Source: Chryseobacterium luteum
Lineage (GTDB): Bacteria; Bacteroidota; Bacteroidia; Flavobacteriales; Weeksellaceae
Length of the DNA: 64,000 nt
Direction: 5' to 3'
Assembly (NCBI RefSeq): GCF_000737785.1
Contig: NZ_JPRO01000006.1
Location: 54,982-118,981 of the forward strand
Part shown: positions 1 to 9,620 of the stretch, piece by piece
How positions within the stretch are numbered: the first letter of the stretch is position 1
Layout of the letters: each line of letters begins with the position of its first letter
Notes under the pieces: generated by a model
Told to the model about the DNA's origin: nothing
Databases searched by the model: none
What the model saw: the letters and a program-made list of their open reading frames with translations, nothing else
Position numbers and translations under genes: made by a program

Positions 1-14
1 GATTAAAAAGTTTT

Positions 15-48
15 TTTGATAAAAGTACAAAAAATATTATTAAATTTG
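15..48 (+). promoter_or_regulatory. Bacteroidetes-type promoter for the RT leader RNA
   Basis: A TTTG at 15-18 and TAAATTTG at 41-48 match the Bacteroidetes -33/-7 consensus (TTTG, about 19-22 bp, TAnnTTTG). Transcription would start near 53-56, more than 300 nt before the likely start codon of the reverse transcriptase. That implies a long untranslated or noncoding leader. Confidence 0.55.
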
Positions 49-52
49 AAAA

Positions 53-300
53 GCCTTGAAACCTATTTCGCTGTACAGTTAATATAGAACAAACAGTTTG
101 CAAATTGCGAATTACTACGTTGAAAACGTACGGTAAGATGTTTATCAACTGAGGTAGGCTCTGATGGGTTTAATCCTATTAGCAGTAGCACCAGTATATA
201 AGCTGACCTGACTACAAAGGTAATGAATTTAAGTGATTCCATAAATTGAATTATATTAGATATTATTATTAATGTGTTAAGTTTAAAAATTTTTTAATGA
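53..300 (+). ncRNA. Putative structured leader/ncRNA of a DRT-type reverse transcriptase
   Basis: Between the promoter and the RT gene I see no plausible reading frame. There is a clear stem-loop at 112-136: TTAC-TACGT pairs with ACGTA-GTAA around a TGAAA loop, with a 2-nt bulge. Several defence RT families (for example DRT2 and DRT9) use an ncRNA encoded just upstream as template, which fits this position. The boundaries are guesses: the 5' end is placed from the promoter and the 3' end before the RT start region. Whether this RNA is a template is inference. Confidence 0.45.
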
Positions 301-381
301 CTCAGTAATGGGTATTTGTTCGCCTTTAGGGTAATGTTTACAGCATTTTTTATATTATACAGTTTCAAGGCTTTTATCATA

Positions 382-2082
382 ATGAAAAATGAAAAGAAAA
401 AATTAGAAAAACCTGAGTGGTTTAAAGTTAAGGGATATCTTCATTTAACTCCAAACATCAATTCAAAATTTCCTAATTGGATTACGATTGCAAATCAAAT
501 AAAAAACCCAAACTATATTTCAAAATATTGTTTTTTTCCTCTAATTCATAATATCATTTTAGAACGTAGGTATAAACATGTAAAACAATATAACAAGTTT
601 GGTGTAGAAATAAAAGATGCAGATGGAAATACTTATAAAAAAAGAAGTCACAAAGAATATAATCCTAAGTTAGGAACTTATCAATCAACAGCAAAAGCAA
701 GACCTATACATTATGCCAGTCATAAAGATTCTTTAATTTTTTCATATTACTCACATTTATTAAATGAAGGTTATAAAAAAATTCTTACATCAAATACAGA
801 ACTTGATAAATCTGTAACTGCATATAGAAAAATTGTAAAAATTGATGAAGTAACACAAAAAGAAATAGGAAAAAGTACAATTGACTTTGCATTTGAAATA
901 TTTGAAGAAATTAAAAATAGAGCAAAAGATAAAGACATTGCAGTTTTGGCTTTTGATATTGAAAAATTCTTTTCTTCATTAAATCATCAAAAACTTAAAG
1001 AAAAGTGGAATGAAGTAATGCAATATGATTCTAATTTTTCTTGTGTTGATTTAAATAAGGATCATTTTAGAGTTTATAAAGCAACAACCGATTTTAGTTA
1101 TGTTCTACTAGATGATTTAAGAGTTTCTAAAAAACACCTAAATGGTAAAAAAGCTGGTTTCAATGAATCGAAATTAGCACACATAAGAAAAAAGGAAGGA
1201 TTTAAATGTTTTTTTGAATCAAATCAAGACTTTCGTAACCAAATAAGACAAAAAAAGTTAAAAGTATATAAGAATCCATTTTGGGATAAAGATAAAAAAA
1301 TCAAAAAGGGTATCCCACAAGGTTTACCAATCAGTGCAACATTAGCAAACATTTATTTGTTAGATTTTGATAGGATTATCATCGAAAAATTAGTTAGTAG
1401 TAAAATGTGCTATTATCGTAGATATTCGGATGATATCATTATCATTTGCAATCCAGACGAGATTGAACTAGTAAAAGAAATTGTAGAAAAAGAAATGCAA
1501 AATAATCTTGTATCTATAAGTAAGGAAAAAACAGAAACATTTATTTTTAAACATATTGAAAAAAAATTAGTGTCTCATAAACTCGCAAAAAAATATATTG
1601 ATCAAAAAGAAGTAAATATTGAAATTCCTTATAGTCCACTAAAATATCTTGGCTTTGAATTTAGAGGATACAATATAAATATTAAATCTGCAAATATTTC
1701 TAAATTCTATAGAAAGCTTATTAATGTTGTTAAAAGAAGAGCAAGAAGAGCAAAATTTGCAAAAGCAAAAGATCCTTTTAACCCTAAGACCATTTTTATC
1801 AATCAAATAAAAAAATTATATAATTCTCATAATAAAAAATTTGACAAAGATTCCTATAATAAAAAACAAAGACGAAAAAAGTACAATTTAAAATATAACT
1901 CTAAAAAAGGTTTTTTTGAGATTAATCATATTTCTTCTAAAAAAACTAAAAGGCAAAGTAACTATTCAAGATATGTTGAAAGATCTTCTGATATAATGAA
2001 TGAGCTAGGTATTAAGAAACAAATAAGAAAGCAAAAAAATGTTTTATTTAGAGCCATTAATAAGCACTTAAATAAATCATGA
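382..2082 (+). CDS. Defence-type (DRT/UG-like) reverse transcriptase
   Basis: A 566-aa RNA-directed DNA polymerase. Palm motifs are visible: motif A FDIEKFFSSL (Asp192), motif B GIPQGLPISATLANIY (near 311-326) and the catalytic YSDD at 348-351. About 100 residues lie between motifs A and B, longer than in retron or group II RTs. The KARPIHYASH segment before the palm and the lack of maturase or endonuclease domains point to the UG/Abi-like antiviral class. The C-terminus is very Lys/Arg rich, suiting RNA binding. An in-frame TTG at 316 would add 22 hydrophobic residues; the ATG at 382 is preferred because MKNEKKKLEK gives a normal start. The stop overlaps the next start by 4 bp. Base composition is far more AT-rich than the downstream gene, suggesting transfer. 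The exact DRT number cannot be assigned by eye. Confidence 0.8.
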   Translation: MKNEKKKLEKPEWFKVKGYLHLTPNINSKFPNWITIANQIKNPNYISKYCFFPLIHNIILERRYKHVKQYNKFGVEIKDADGNTYKKRSHKEYNPKLGTYQSTAKARPIHYASHKDSLIFSYYSHLLNEGYKKILTSNTELDKSVTAYRKIVKIDEVTQKEIGKSTIDFAFEIFEEIKNRAKDKDIAVLAFDIEKFFSSLNHQKLKEKWNEVMQYDSNFSCVDLNKDHFRVYKATTDFSYVLLDDLRVSKKHLNGKKAGFNESKLAHIRKKEGFKCFFESNQDFRNQIRQKKLKVYKNPFWDKDKKIKKGIPQGLPISATLANIYLLDFDRIIIEKLVSSKMCYYRRYSDDIIIICNPDEIELVKEIVEKEMQNNLVSISKEKTETFIFKHIEKKLVSHKLAKKYIDQKEVNIEIPYSPLKYLGFEFRGYNINIKSANISKFYRKLINVVKRRARRAKFAKAKDPFNPKTIFINQIKKLYNSHNKKFDKDSYNKKQRRKKYNLKYNSKKGFFEINHISSKKTKRQSNYSRYVERSSDIMNELGIKKQIRKQKNVLFRAINKHLNKS

Positions 2083-3140
2083 CAATTTCAGACTTAAAAA
2101 ACAAAAACCTCATCCTCCTCGAAACCATCTCCGGAAGCCGCTCTTTCGGACTTGCAACAGAAAACTCAGATACAGATATCCGTGGCGTATATTATCTGCC
2201 GAAAGAAGATTTTTTTGGTCTGAATTATATTCCGCAGATTTCTAATGAGACCAATGATATTACGTATTATGAAATCGGGAGATTTGTAGAATTATTGCAG
2301 AAAAACAACCCCAATATTCTGGAAGTGCTGGCAAGTCCGGAAGATTGTATTCAACATAAAAATCCGTTGATGGATTTGTTGAAACCTGAAGATTTCCTTT
2401 CCAAATTATGTAAAGATACGTTTGCAGGTTACGCGATTTCGCAGATCAAAAAAGCAAAAGGGCTTAATAAAAAGATTCTCAATCCAATCGATAAAGAAAG
2501 AAAATCCATTCTTGATTTCTGCTATGTTTTACAAAACCAAGGTTCAATTCAGTTGAAAAAATGGCTTTCAGAAAATGGAAAAGTTCAGGAACAATGTGGA
2601 TTGGTAAGCATCGATAATACCAAAGGAATGTTTGCGCTTTTCTACGATGAATCCCGAGATTTAAACTACAAAGGAACTATCCAGAATGAAGAAGCTAATC
2701 AGGTTTCTGTATCATCTGTCCCGAAAGAGGAAAAACCGGTTGCCTATTTGTTTTGCAACCTCGATGCCTACTCCACGTATTGCAAAGATTACAGAGAATA
2801 TTGGAAGTGGGTTTCCGAACGAAATGAAGACCGTTACAATGTCAATCAAACTCACGGACAAAATTATGACAGCAAAAACATGATGCACACCATTCGTCTT
2901 TTGCAGTCTTGTGAACAAATTTTCAAAACAAATTCATTACAAATCCGTGTAGAAAATCGGGATGAATTATTGGATATTAAAGCCGGAAACTGGTCCTATG
3001 AAGCTGTTATGCAGAAAGCAGAAAATCTGATAAAGTCCATAGAACATTATCACTCAGTTTCTACCCTTCCCGAAAATCCTGATTTGGAAAAAACAACCAG
3101 GATTTTAGTAGAAATCAGAGAGCAATTATATGGATCATAA
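2079..3140 (+). CDS. RlaP/YcgL-type predicted nucleotidyltransferase
   Basis: A 353-aa protein of the DNA polymerase beta-like nucleotidyltransferase superfamily (COG3541/PF10127). The N-terminus shows the signature GSRSFGLATENSDTDIRG: the G-S pair binds nucleotide and the D-x-D metal ligands follow at about 32-34. The substrate of this family is not established; members occur near RNA-repair genes or alone. Length is normal and the protein looks complete. Its ATG lies inside the stop of the upstream reverse transcriptase (ATGA overlap), so the two may be co-translated. Composition is like the chromosomal genes, unlike the RT, so the RT was probably inserted directly in front of a resident gene. 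A functional link to the RT is possible but unproven. Confidence 0.75.
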   Translation: MTISDLKNKNLILLETISGSRSFGLATENSDTDIRGVYYLPKEDFFGLNYIPQISNETNDITYYEIGRFVELLQKNNPNILEVLASPEDCIQHKNPLMDLLKPEDFLSKLCKDTFAGYAISQIKKAKGLNKKILNPIDKERKSILDFCYVLQNQGSIQLKKWLSENGKVQEQCGLVSIDNTKGMFALFYDESRDLNYKGTIQNEEANQVSVSSVPKEEKPVAYLFCNLDAYSTYCKDYREYWKWVSERNEDRYNVNQTHGQNYDSKNMMHTIRLLQSCEQIFKTNSLQIRVENRDELLDIKAGNWSYEAVMQKAENLIKSIEHYHSVSTLPENPDLEKTTRILVEIREQLYGS

Positions 3141-3163
3141 CTTCCTGTTTGCTTAATAAGTAT

Positions 3164-3199
3164 AAACCTCATGAGTCTAAGACCCATGAGGTTTTTTTA
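3164..3199 (+). terminator. Rho-independent terminator
   Basis: AAACCTCATG at 3164-3173 pairs with CATGAGGTTT at 3185-3194 and is followed by a T run. It ends the RT-nucleotidyltransferase unit. Confidence 0.8.
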
Positions 3200-3222
3200 A
3201 TCTTAAAAGAACATATGAATTC

Positions 3223-4488
3223 CTATTTGCTGAAGTATTTAATTTGATTTAAAGGAATAGAACTTGGGTAGAAGGTATGAGCAATCAGCAGCTCAGCTTT
3301 TTTGGAATTCCTGTCTATGGATACAATTCCTTTTCCTGTCATATAGAGCAATTGTTCCTTTGCATTCACTTCAATATTAGAAACCGGATATAATGAGGGA
3401 TCAATAGGGATTTCCAGGGTTGTTTTCCCTTTGAGATCTACTATAAAAATTTTGTTTTTGGTGTATCCTGCCACTTCATTTTGGTTCACCACCTGCCAGT
3501 TTTTGATAATATCCTGAGGCTCGAACAGCCATTTTTCCTTTCCTGACTGGGCATCAAGAGCAATTAAGGCCATTTTGTTTTCGCCTTCCGATTTTTTACA
3601 AACAATGAACAGATCGTTCGTTAAAGAAGTTTGGTCATCTCCTAAGCCCGGATATTTTTTGGATTGATAGGTCCATTCAAAAATATCTTTCCGGTCTATA
3701 AAATTGTTCTTGGGATTGGTAATATCTCCGCCTTTTGCCAATCCTTTTTTATCCACAGCCAATGCATGGAAAACTCCGTGATCATCCCCTACAAACAAGT
3801 ATTTTTTTGAAGTCTGCATCTGAGTATAAAGAGGGTTTTCAAAGACTGCACCTTCATACATTCCGTTACTGGCAAAAGTTCCTTCCTTGTAATGTAAATC
3901 GAGATAAACGGCAGAATTAAGATAGATATTATCCGAGTTTTCAACCGGTTGATAGTAGTTATAGTTGGTAGAATTTTCAGAAGTAGAACTGCTGGTTCCG
4001 TTCTTAGCATTGATCACATAAAATCGGGACGTAAATTCCCCCGGCCGGCCGGCAGAAGCAATATACACATTGTTGTTATACAGCAAAGGTTTGGACATGA
4101 AAATAGGTCCAAAATCACTTCCAGAATTCTCCGTAACTATTGAACCATCTTCTGCAGCTGTTGCTGCAATGGCCTGATCGGGAGCATCTTTATAATTATG
4201 ATTCCAATTGATTTTTCCTGAAACAATTTGAGCTGAAATGAATCTTCCACTTTCAAAAGGCAGATAAATTGATTTTTCATCATAGCTAAACCGGTTGCGG
4301 TTCATCAGGGTGTCTTCTTTTGAAACATACTTCCATGTCAATTGTTTCGTTTCCAGATTAAAATTAAATAATTTCCCTTTTGATGAGACGATCAGTGTTT
4401 CATTAGGAACTTTCACTTCTGCTTCTGTTTTTTCAGAATTACAGCTCATCAAACCTGCTAAAATAACTATGGCTATTAATTTTTTCAT
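3223..4488 (-). CDS. PQQ-like beta-propeller lipoprotein
   Basis: A 421-aa protein with a lipoprotein signal peptide (MKKLIAIVILAGLMSC, lipid-modified Cys16). The mature part has repeated beta-propeller-like blades such as LIVSSKGKLFNFNLETKQLTWKY and IALDAQSGKEKWLFEP, typical of the PQQ-like/BamB-type repeat family. It is probably anchored in the outer or inner membrane facing the periplasm or surface. The repeats suggest a binding scaffold; no catalytic motif or PQQ ligand set is evident. It starts 4 nt after the WG-repeat lipoprotein gene, so the two are likely co-transcribed. The precise role is unknown. Confidence 0.65.
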   Translation of the reverse strand: MKKLIAIVILAGLMSCNSEKTEAEVKVPNETLIVSSKGKLFNFNLETKQLTWKYVSKEDTLMNRNRFSYDEKSIYLPFESGRFISAQIVSGKINWNHNYKDAPDQAIAATAAEDGSIVTENSGSDFGPIFMSKPLLYNNNVYIASAGRPGEFTSRFYVINAKNGTSSSTSENSTNYNYYQPVENSDNIYLNSAVYLDLHYKEGTFASNGMYEGAVFENPLYTQMQTSKKYLFVGDDHGVFHALAVDKKGLAKGGDITNPKNNFIDRKDIFEWTYQSKKYPGLGDDQTSLTNDLFIVCKKSEGENKMALIALDAQSGKEKWLFEPQDIIKNWQVVNQNEVAGYTKNKIFIVDLKGKTTLEIPIDPSLYPVSNIEVNAKEQLLYMTGKGIVSIDRNSKKAELLIAHTFYPSSIPLNQIKYFSK

Positions 4489-4492
4489 CCTA

Positions 4493-5224
4493 TTATTTTT
4501 TAACTACATTACCATTAGCATATACCACATAGTCCTGACCATCCTTTTTTTGCACAACTGTTTTTCCATTCACAAATTCTCCCGTATTGGTAAATTCCGG
4601 CTGAACAATCACTTCTTCTTTAAAGTTTTTCACTCCCCACTGTGCCGGCGCTTTCATAAAAAAGAATAATCCTTCTCCCGCATAGGATACGGATTCATAG
4701 GTAGGCGGAACCAGGATTTTCCCTGTTTTATCGGCAAAACCATACTTATTGTCCTTTGAAATTCTGAAGATGCCATCTTTCTCAGCCTGAATATCGCTGT
4801 AAATCGGCGGCAGAATCTCTTTTCCCTTATCATCTACGATTCCCCAGTTATGACCTAAACCTACCTGACAAAAACCGTTGGTAAAGCCTATTGAAATCCC
4901 TTCATACTTGGTAGCCACTACTATTTTGCCTTGCTTATCAATCAATCCCATATTGGGTTCATCTTCATTATCCACCAAACGGCGAACGCTTTCAAAATCC
5001 GAACCATTAAAATACACACTTTCATAAAAGGGATCTTCACTGATCCAGGCATCTTCTTTCTTATCATAATGCCCTTTCACCTGTTTTCCGTAATCATTTA
5101 CTTCTTTCTGTGCTGTTTTGGCAGTTTCTGCGGTAGTAATGTTGGGTGCGTTTCCTTCTTCTTTATTTTTGGATTGACATGACACTAATGCGATGGTCAT
5201 GCAGCTTAATAGGAGTATTTTCAT
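4493..5224 (-). CDS. WG-repeat lipoprotein
   Basis: A 243-aa lipoprotein. The start is placed at 5224, where MKILLLSCMTIALVSC gives a standard signal with lipobox Cys16; an upstream ATG at 5272 would add 16 residues before it. The mature region has consecutive WG-type repeats (LIDKQGKIVVATKYEGIS, WGIVDDKGKEILPPIYSDI, YGFADKTGKILVPPTYESV, WGVKNFKEEVIVQPEF). These occur in many Bacteroidetes surface proteins of unknown function. It lies 4 nt upstream of the propeller lipoprotein gene and is probably the first gene of that operon. Confidence 0.7.
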   Translation of the reverse strand: MKILLLSCMTIALVSCQSKNKEEGNAPNITTAETAKTAQKEVNDYGKQVKGHYDKKEDAWISEDPFYESVYFNGSDFESVRRLVDNEDEPNMGLIDKQGKIVVATKYEGISIGFTNGFCQVGLGHNWGIVDDKGKEILPPIYSDIQAEKDGIFRISKDNKYGFADKTGKILVPPTYESVSYAGEGLFFFMKAPAQWGVKNFKEEVIVQPEFTNTGEFVNGKTVVQKKDGQDYVVYANGNVVKK

Positions 5225-5302
5225 TTTTATCTGTTTAGTTAGATAAAGATAAACAAAATAGGCTAAGATCATCTTTGCTCTTATTTATTTAACATTAGCG
5301 GC

Positions 5303-5330
5303 AAAAAAAATCCCTCAAATTGAGGGATTT
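5303..5330 (-). terminator. Terminator of pnp
   Basis: AAATCCCTCAA pairs with TTGAGGGATTT (about 5308-5330). Read on the minus strand it is followed by a run of eight T, just past the pnp stop codon. Confidence 0.8.
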
Positions 5331-5353
5331 AATTTATATCTAAGATTTAAATC

Positions 5354-7642
5354 TTAAGCTTCAGAAGAAGAATTTTGATCTCCGGCAGGTCTTTCTCCTT
5401 CCGGTCTTGTATTCTCTTCTCTTCTTTCCGGTCTGTCCTGTCTTTCTGGTCTACCCTGTCCTTCCGGTCTTCTGTCACCTTGAGGTCTGTCTTGTCCTTC
5501 AGGTCTTGGTTTAGATTCAGGTCTTGCAGGTCTTGGCAACAAAACTTTTCTTGAAAGTTTCATTTTCTTACGGTCATCGTAACCCATGAACTTCACTTCC
5601 ACTTCGTCACCTTCGTTGTAAGGTACTTTATCCAGACGAGCCCACTCAATCTCAGAAATGTGAAGTAATCCTTCAGTTCCTTTTGCAATCGCTACAAAAG
5701 CTCCAAAATCCATTACTTTAACCACTTTTCCTTGGTACACTTCACCTACTACAGGTACAAATGTGATCTCGTTGATTCTGGCGATCGCTGCATTGATTTT
5801 CTCTCTGCTTACACCGGAAATCTCGATTCTTCCGATTTCTCCTACTTCTTCAATAGCAATAACAGTATCCGTATCTTTTTGCAATTGTTGAATGATTTTT
5901 CCACCAGGTCCGATCACAGCACCAATGAAATCTTTAGAGATCTCAAGCATTACCATTTTCGGAGCGTGTGGTTTCACATCTTCTCTTGGAGCAGAAATAG
6001 TTTCATTTAATTTATCTAAGATATGAAGTCTTCCGTTTCTTGCCTGCAGAAGAGCTTTTTCCATGATATCCATGGAAAGTCCCTGGATTTTGATATCCAT
6101 CTGACAAGCGGTGATACCGTCTGCAGTTCCCGTTACTTTAAAGTCCATGTCTCCCAGGTGATCTTCATCTCCTAAGATATCAGAAAGAACAGTGAATTTT
6201 CCTGTTTTAACGTCTGTTACCAACCCCATTGCAATACCGGAAACAGGTTTTGTAATCTGGATACCCGCATCCATCAATGCTAAAGTTCCGGCACAAACCG
6301 TTGCCATTGAAGACGAACCGTTTGATTCTAAAATATCAGAAACGATACGGATCGTGTAAGGGTTTTCTTCAGGAATCATGTTGGCCAAAGCTCTCTGAGC
6401 CAGGTTTCCATGTCCTACTTCTCTTCTTGAAGTTCCTCTTAAAGGTCTTGCTTCACCCGTTGAGAACGGCGGGAAGTTATAATGTAGGAAAAATCTTTCG
6501 TCATAGTTTACCATAACGCTGTCTACCATGTTCGCATCTTTCACTGAGCCTAATGTTACAGCTGTTAAAGACTGAGTTTCACCTCTTGTGAAGATTGCAG
6601 AACCGTGAGCTCCCGGCAAATAATCAATTTCGCTCCAGATTGGACGAATTGTTTCAGGATCACGGCCATCAAGACGGATTTTATCATTCAAAATCATCTG
6701 ACGCATAGCTTCTTTCTCTACATCGTGGTAATATACTTTAGCAAAGGGGGTTACTCTTTCCAGTTCTTCAGGATGTTCTACATATTGAGCTAAAAATTCT
6801 GCCAGAACAGCTTTGAATTTCTCTCCTCTTTCCTCTTTTCCTGAAGGAGTTTTCGCTACTTCATATACTTTATCGTATGTTTCTTTCCACACTTTCTCAC
6901 GGATAGCTTCATCGTGATTTTCGTGGCTGTATTCTCTTTTTGGTAAAGATTTACCTACTTTTTCGGCTAATCTTTCCTGAGCTTCAACTTGTTTTTTGAT
7001 TTCAACGTGAGCGAACTGAATTGCTTCAAGCATTTCTGCTTCAGAAATTTCTTTCATCTCCCCTTCTACCATTACGATAGAATCTTTAGTTGCTCCCACC
7101 ATGATATCAAGGTCAGCAATTTTAAGATCTTCAAATTTAGGGTTCACAGAAAGCTCCCCGTTGATTCTTACGACTCTTACTTCAGACATTGGCCCGTTGA
7201 AAGGGATATCTGTAATAGCAATCGCTGCAGATGCTGCAAGACCTGCCAAATCATCAGGAATTGACGATCCGTCATAAGAAATCAATGAAATCATTACCTG
7301 AACTTCAGCATGGAAATCGTCAGGAAATAATGGTCTAAGAACTCTGTCTACCAAACGCATTGTCAAGATTTCCTGATCCGACGGTCTGGCTTCTCTTCTA
7401 AAAAAGTTTCCGGGAATTTTCCCTCCTGCGTAGAATTTTTCTCTGTAATCTACAGTTAAGGGTAGAAAATCTACTCCTTCTTTTGCTTCTTTACTGGCTA
7501 CAACAGTTGCTAAAAGCATTGTTCCGCCCATTTTTACGACTACAGAACCATCAGCCTGTTTTGCTAATTTTCCTGTTTCAATTGTGATTTCTCTGCCGTC
7601 TGCAAGAATAATCGTTTCTGTAATTGCTTGAGGTATACTCAT
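5354..7642 (-). CDS. pnp: Polyribonucleotide nucleotidyltransferase (PNPase)
   Basis: A 762-aa 3'-5' phosphorolytic exoribonuclease of cytoplasmic RNA turnover. Visible order: first RNase PH domain (1-145, with [20 protein letters not shown]), all-alpha linker, second RNase PH domain (about 330-545, with [13 protein letters not shown] and [16 protein letters not shown]), KH domain ([16 protein letters not shown], near 570), and S1 domain ([20 protein letters not shown], near 640). The C-terminal 60 residues are a low-complexity tail rich in Arg, Pro, Glu and Asp (RPEGQ/RPERR repeats), as in other Flavobacteriia, where it may bind RNA. The gene is followed by its own terminator. rpsO, its usual upstream neighbour, is 2.4 kb away on the same strand. 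Confidence 0.97.
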   Translation of the reverse strand: MSIPQAITETIILADGREITIETGKLAKQADGSVVVKMGGTMLLATVVASKEAKEGVDFLPLTVDYREKFYAGGKIPGNFFRREARPSDQEILTMRLVDRVLRPLFPDDFHAEVQVMISLISYDGSSIPDDLAGLAASAAIAITDIPFNGPMSEVRVVRINGELSVNPKFEDLKIADLDIMVGATKDSIVMVEGEMKEISEAEMLEAIQFAHVEIKKQVEAQERLAEKVGKSLPKREYSHENHDEAIREKVWKETYDKVYEVAKTPSGKEERGEKFKAVLAEFLAQYVEHPEELERVTPFAKVYYHDVEKEAMRQMILNDKIRLDGRDPETIRPIWSEIDYLPGAHGSAIFTRGETQSLTAVTLGSVKDANMVDSVMVNYDERFFLHYNFPPFSTGEARPLRGTSRREVGHGNLAQRALANMIPEENPYTIRIVSDILESNGSSSMATVCAGTLALMDAGIQITKPVSGIAMGLVTDVKTGKFTVLSDILGDEDHLGDMDFKVTGTADGITACQMDIKIQGLSMDIMEKALLQARNGRLHILDKLNETISAPREDVKPHAPKMVMLEISKDFIGAVIGPGGKIIQQLQKDTDTVIAIEEVGEIGRIEISGVSREKINAAIARINEITFVPVVGEVYQGKVVKVMDFGAFVAIAKGTEGLLHISEIEWARLDKVPYNEGDEVEVKFMGYDDRKKMKLSRKVLLPRPARPESKPRPEGQDRPQGDRRPEGQGRPERQDRPERREENTRPEGERPAGDQNSSSEA

Positions 7643-7657
7643 AAATTGTTTTGTGTT

Positions 7658-7719
7658 GCACTCCGTATTGAGTGCTTTAATTATTGATATTTCGTCTAAA
7701 TTTTCGTCTGCAAATATAC
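7658..7719 (-). promoter_or_regulatory. pnp promoter and leader stem-loop
   Basis: On the minus strand, TATATTTG (plus 7712-7719) matches the -7 box TAnnTTTG, giving a pnp leader of about 60 nt. Inside it GCACTC (7658-7663) pairs with GAGTGC (7670-7675) around a 6-nt loop. In other bacteria pnp is autoregulated through a leader stem-loop; a similar role here is inference. Confidence 0.5.
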
Positions 7720-8086
7720 CATATAATAATGAGATATTAAATTTTCAGTCTTAGAAATACCATTCAGAATCGTAAGATTTCCCTTCCATTTTTGTCAAAG
7801 ATGTAAAAATTACGGAAAGTATGTTGAACCTGTTCATTATTCAGGATGATAAAAAATGTTTTTTTAAAAGAAAATTGATTATTAAATCCTGTTGTTTTCG
7901 TATTATTGTCTCAAAAAGTGGAAATACTATTTCTATCCCATTCAATAGATTTCAATCTGCAAAAAAGCATTGGGGAAAAATGGCAGAAAAACAGCCCACT
8001 TTGTTATATTTACGTTGCTTCTCAAAACAGGTATGCAGCAGAAGAAATAACTGAAAAGAGCTTAAAAGTTTTTTTCAAATAAATAA
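7720..8086. other. Intergenic region between divergent pnp and FHS transporter
   Basis: About 370 bp of AT-rich sequence between two divergent genes. A 77-codon frame at 7821-8054 has the composition of random AT-rich DNA and no recognisable features, so I do not call it. A near-consensus -7 box, TATATTTA, lies near 8005 and may drive the transporter. Nothing else is seen. Confidence 0.5.
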
Positions 8087-9514
8087 ATGTTTATGATCAA
8101 TAAAGAAGTAAAGACACAGAGCAGGAATTACACCGTTCCTTTAATCACCATCACCCTGCTTTTTTTTATGTGGGGATTCATTACCTGTATGAATGATATC
8201 CTGATCCCCTATCTGAAACAGCTTTTCAAACTCACCTTTTTCGAATCGATGCTGGTACAGTTCTGTTTTTTCGGGGCCTATTTTATCGGTTCACTGATCT
8301 ATTTCCTGATCTCAATTTCAAAGGGAGACCCTATTAATAAAGCCGGTTACAAAAAAGGAATCATGTTCGGTATTTTTCTGGCTGCCTTTGGGTGTGTCTT
8401 ATTTTATCCGGCCGCGACTTTTTCTTATTATCCTTTATTCCTGGGGGCTTTATTTATTCTGGGATTGGGTTTTACAGTGCTTCAGATTACGGCCAATGCT
8501 TACGTTTCACTACTGGGCAGCGAAGAATCCGCTTCCAGCCGTCTGAATATGACCCAGGCTTTCAACGCTTTCGGAACCACGATTGCTCCCGTTCTTGGAG
8601 GTCATCTGATCTTTGAATTCTTTTCAGCTCCTGACGGTTCTTTCAGTGCTGTGGCAACAAGAATTCCTTATCTGATCTTTGCAGGTATCCTGCTTTTGGT
8701 TGCATTATTAATTTCAAGGGTAAAGCTGCCTTCTTTCCAGACCCAGGAAGAAGAGATCGTAAAAGGATGGGGCGCTCTTCAGTTCAGCCATCTGAAATTC
8801 GGGGTTTTTGCCATGTTCTGCTATGTAGGCGGAGAAGTGGCGGTAGGAAGCTTTATCATCAGCTTTCTGGAGCAGCCTCAGATCATGGGTTTTAATGAGA
8901 TCGTCAGCAAAAATTATCTTTCACTTTATTGGGGAGGTGCGATGATCGGACGTTTTCTTGGGGCTATTTCTCTGAACCAGTCATTAAGCCAGGGAAAAAA
9001 AGCGGTTTATATGCTGGGTGCAGCAGCAGCTGTTTTCTTAGTTATTTTCAGTATCGTAGACCTGAGTTTTGCCCAGATCAGCTTTTTCATTGTATTTATT
9101 ATACTTAATTTTATTGCTTTCTTTATTGGTAAAGCAGCTCCGGCAAGGACATTATCTATTTTCGCAGGGATCAACGTTATTTTACTGATTTCAACGATGG
9201 TAAGTCACGGAGAATTAGCCATGTACAGCATTTTGGGAATTGGTATTTTCAATTCTATTATGTTCTCAAACATTTACACATTGGCTATTTCCGGATTAGG
9301 AAAATATACCAGCCAGGGATCATCTCTCGTTGTAATGGCCATTTTAGGAGGTGCTATTGTTCCTATTTTCCAGGGATATCTTGCTGATCAGCTGGGAGTA
9401 CAGCATTCGTTTATTATTCCGGTGTTCTGCTATCTGGTGATTTTGATTTTTGGTGCTTACTGTACTAAATATTTAGGACACGTAGAAACAACTGAAGCTA
9501 AATCCGGACATTAA
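8087..9514 (+). CDS. FHS-family sugar:H+ symporter (FucP/GluP-like MFS permease)
   Basis: A 475-aa inner-membrane transporter of the major facilitator superfamily, with about twelve hydrophobic segments. The first helix has MWGFITCMNDILIPYLK, the hallmark of the fucose/glucose/galactose symporter branch, followed by the GxxxxPxxGxxxD-like region replaced here by FFGAYFIGSLIYF. The substrate is probably a hexose or N-acetylhexosamine; it cannot be fixed from sequence. The start could be 8087 or the Met two codons later. It is a single-gene transcript closed by a hairpin at 9539-9567. With the next gene it separates pnp from rpsO. Confidence 0.88.
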   Translation: MFMINKEVKTQSRNYTVPLITITLLFFMWGFITCMNDILIPYLKQLFKLTFFESMLVQFCFFGAYFIGSLIYFLISISKGDPINKAGYKKGIMFGIFLAAFGCVLFYPAATFSYYPLFLGALFILGLGFTVLQITANAYVSLLGSEESASSRLNMTQAFNAFGTTIAPVLGGHLIFEFFSAPDGSFSAVATRIPYLIFAGILLLVALLISRVKLPSFQTQEEEIVKGWGALQFSHLKFGVFAMFCYVGGEVAVGSFIISFLEQPQIMGFNEIVSKNYLSLYWGGAMIGRFLGAISLNQSLSQGKKAVYMLGAAAAVFLVIFSIVDLSFAQISFFIVFIILNFIAFFIGKAAPARTLSIFAGINVILLISTMVSHGELAMYSILGIGIFNSIMFSNIYTLAISGLGKYTSQGSSLVVMAILGGAIVPIFQGYLADQLGVQHSFIIPVFCYLVILIFGAYCTKYLGHVETTEAKSGH

Positions 9515-9538
9515 TTTCAATTAAAAATATAAATCATG

Positions 9539-9567
9539 TGAGGCACTTTTTAAGTGTCTCATTTTTT
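9539..9567 (+). terminator. Terminator after the FHS transporter
   Basis: TGAGGCACTT pairs with AAGTGTCTCA (one mismatch) and a T7 run follows. Confidence 0.75.
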
Positions 9568-9620
9568 TGTTTAAAGTATTTTGTCGAAGTTTTCGTCTAA
9601 AAAAGAAACATATACTATCT

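Noticed and set aside
316..381. TTG-started extension of the first reverse transcriptase
   Set aside because: It adds 22 hydrophobic residues unlike the rest of the protein; the ATG at 382 gives a normal start.
316..2082. Group II intron or diversity-generating retroelement
   Set aside because: No maturase/endonuclease domain, no intron domain V-like hairpin, no template/variable repeat pair, and no target gene with a C-type lectin end.
2686..2918. Overlapping frames inside the nucleotidyltransferase gene
   Set aside because: Shadow frames of a well-supported gene with no features of their own.
7821..8054. 77-codon frame before the FHS transporter
   Set aside because: AT-rich chance frame; no family, signal or membrane features and no promoter of its own.
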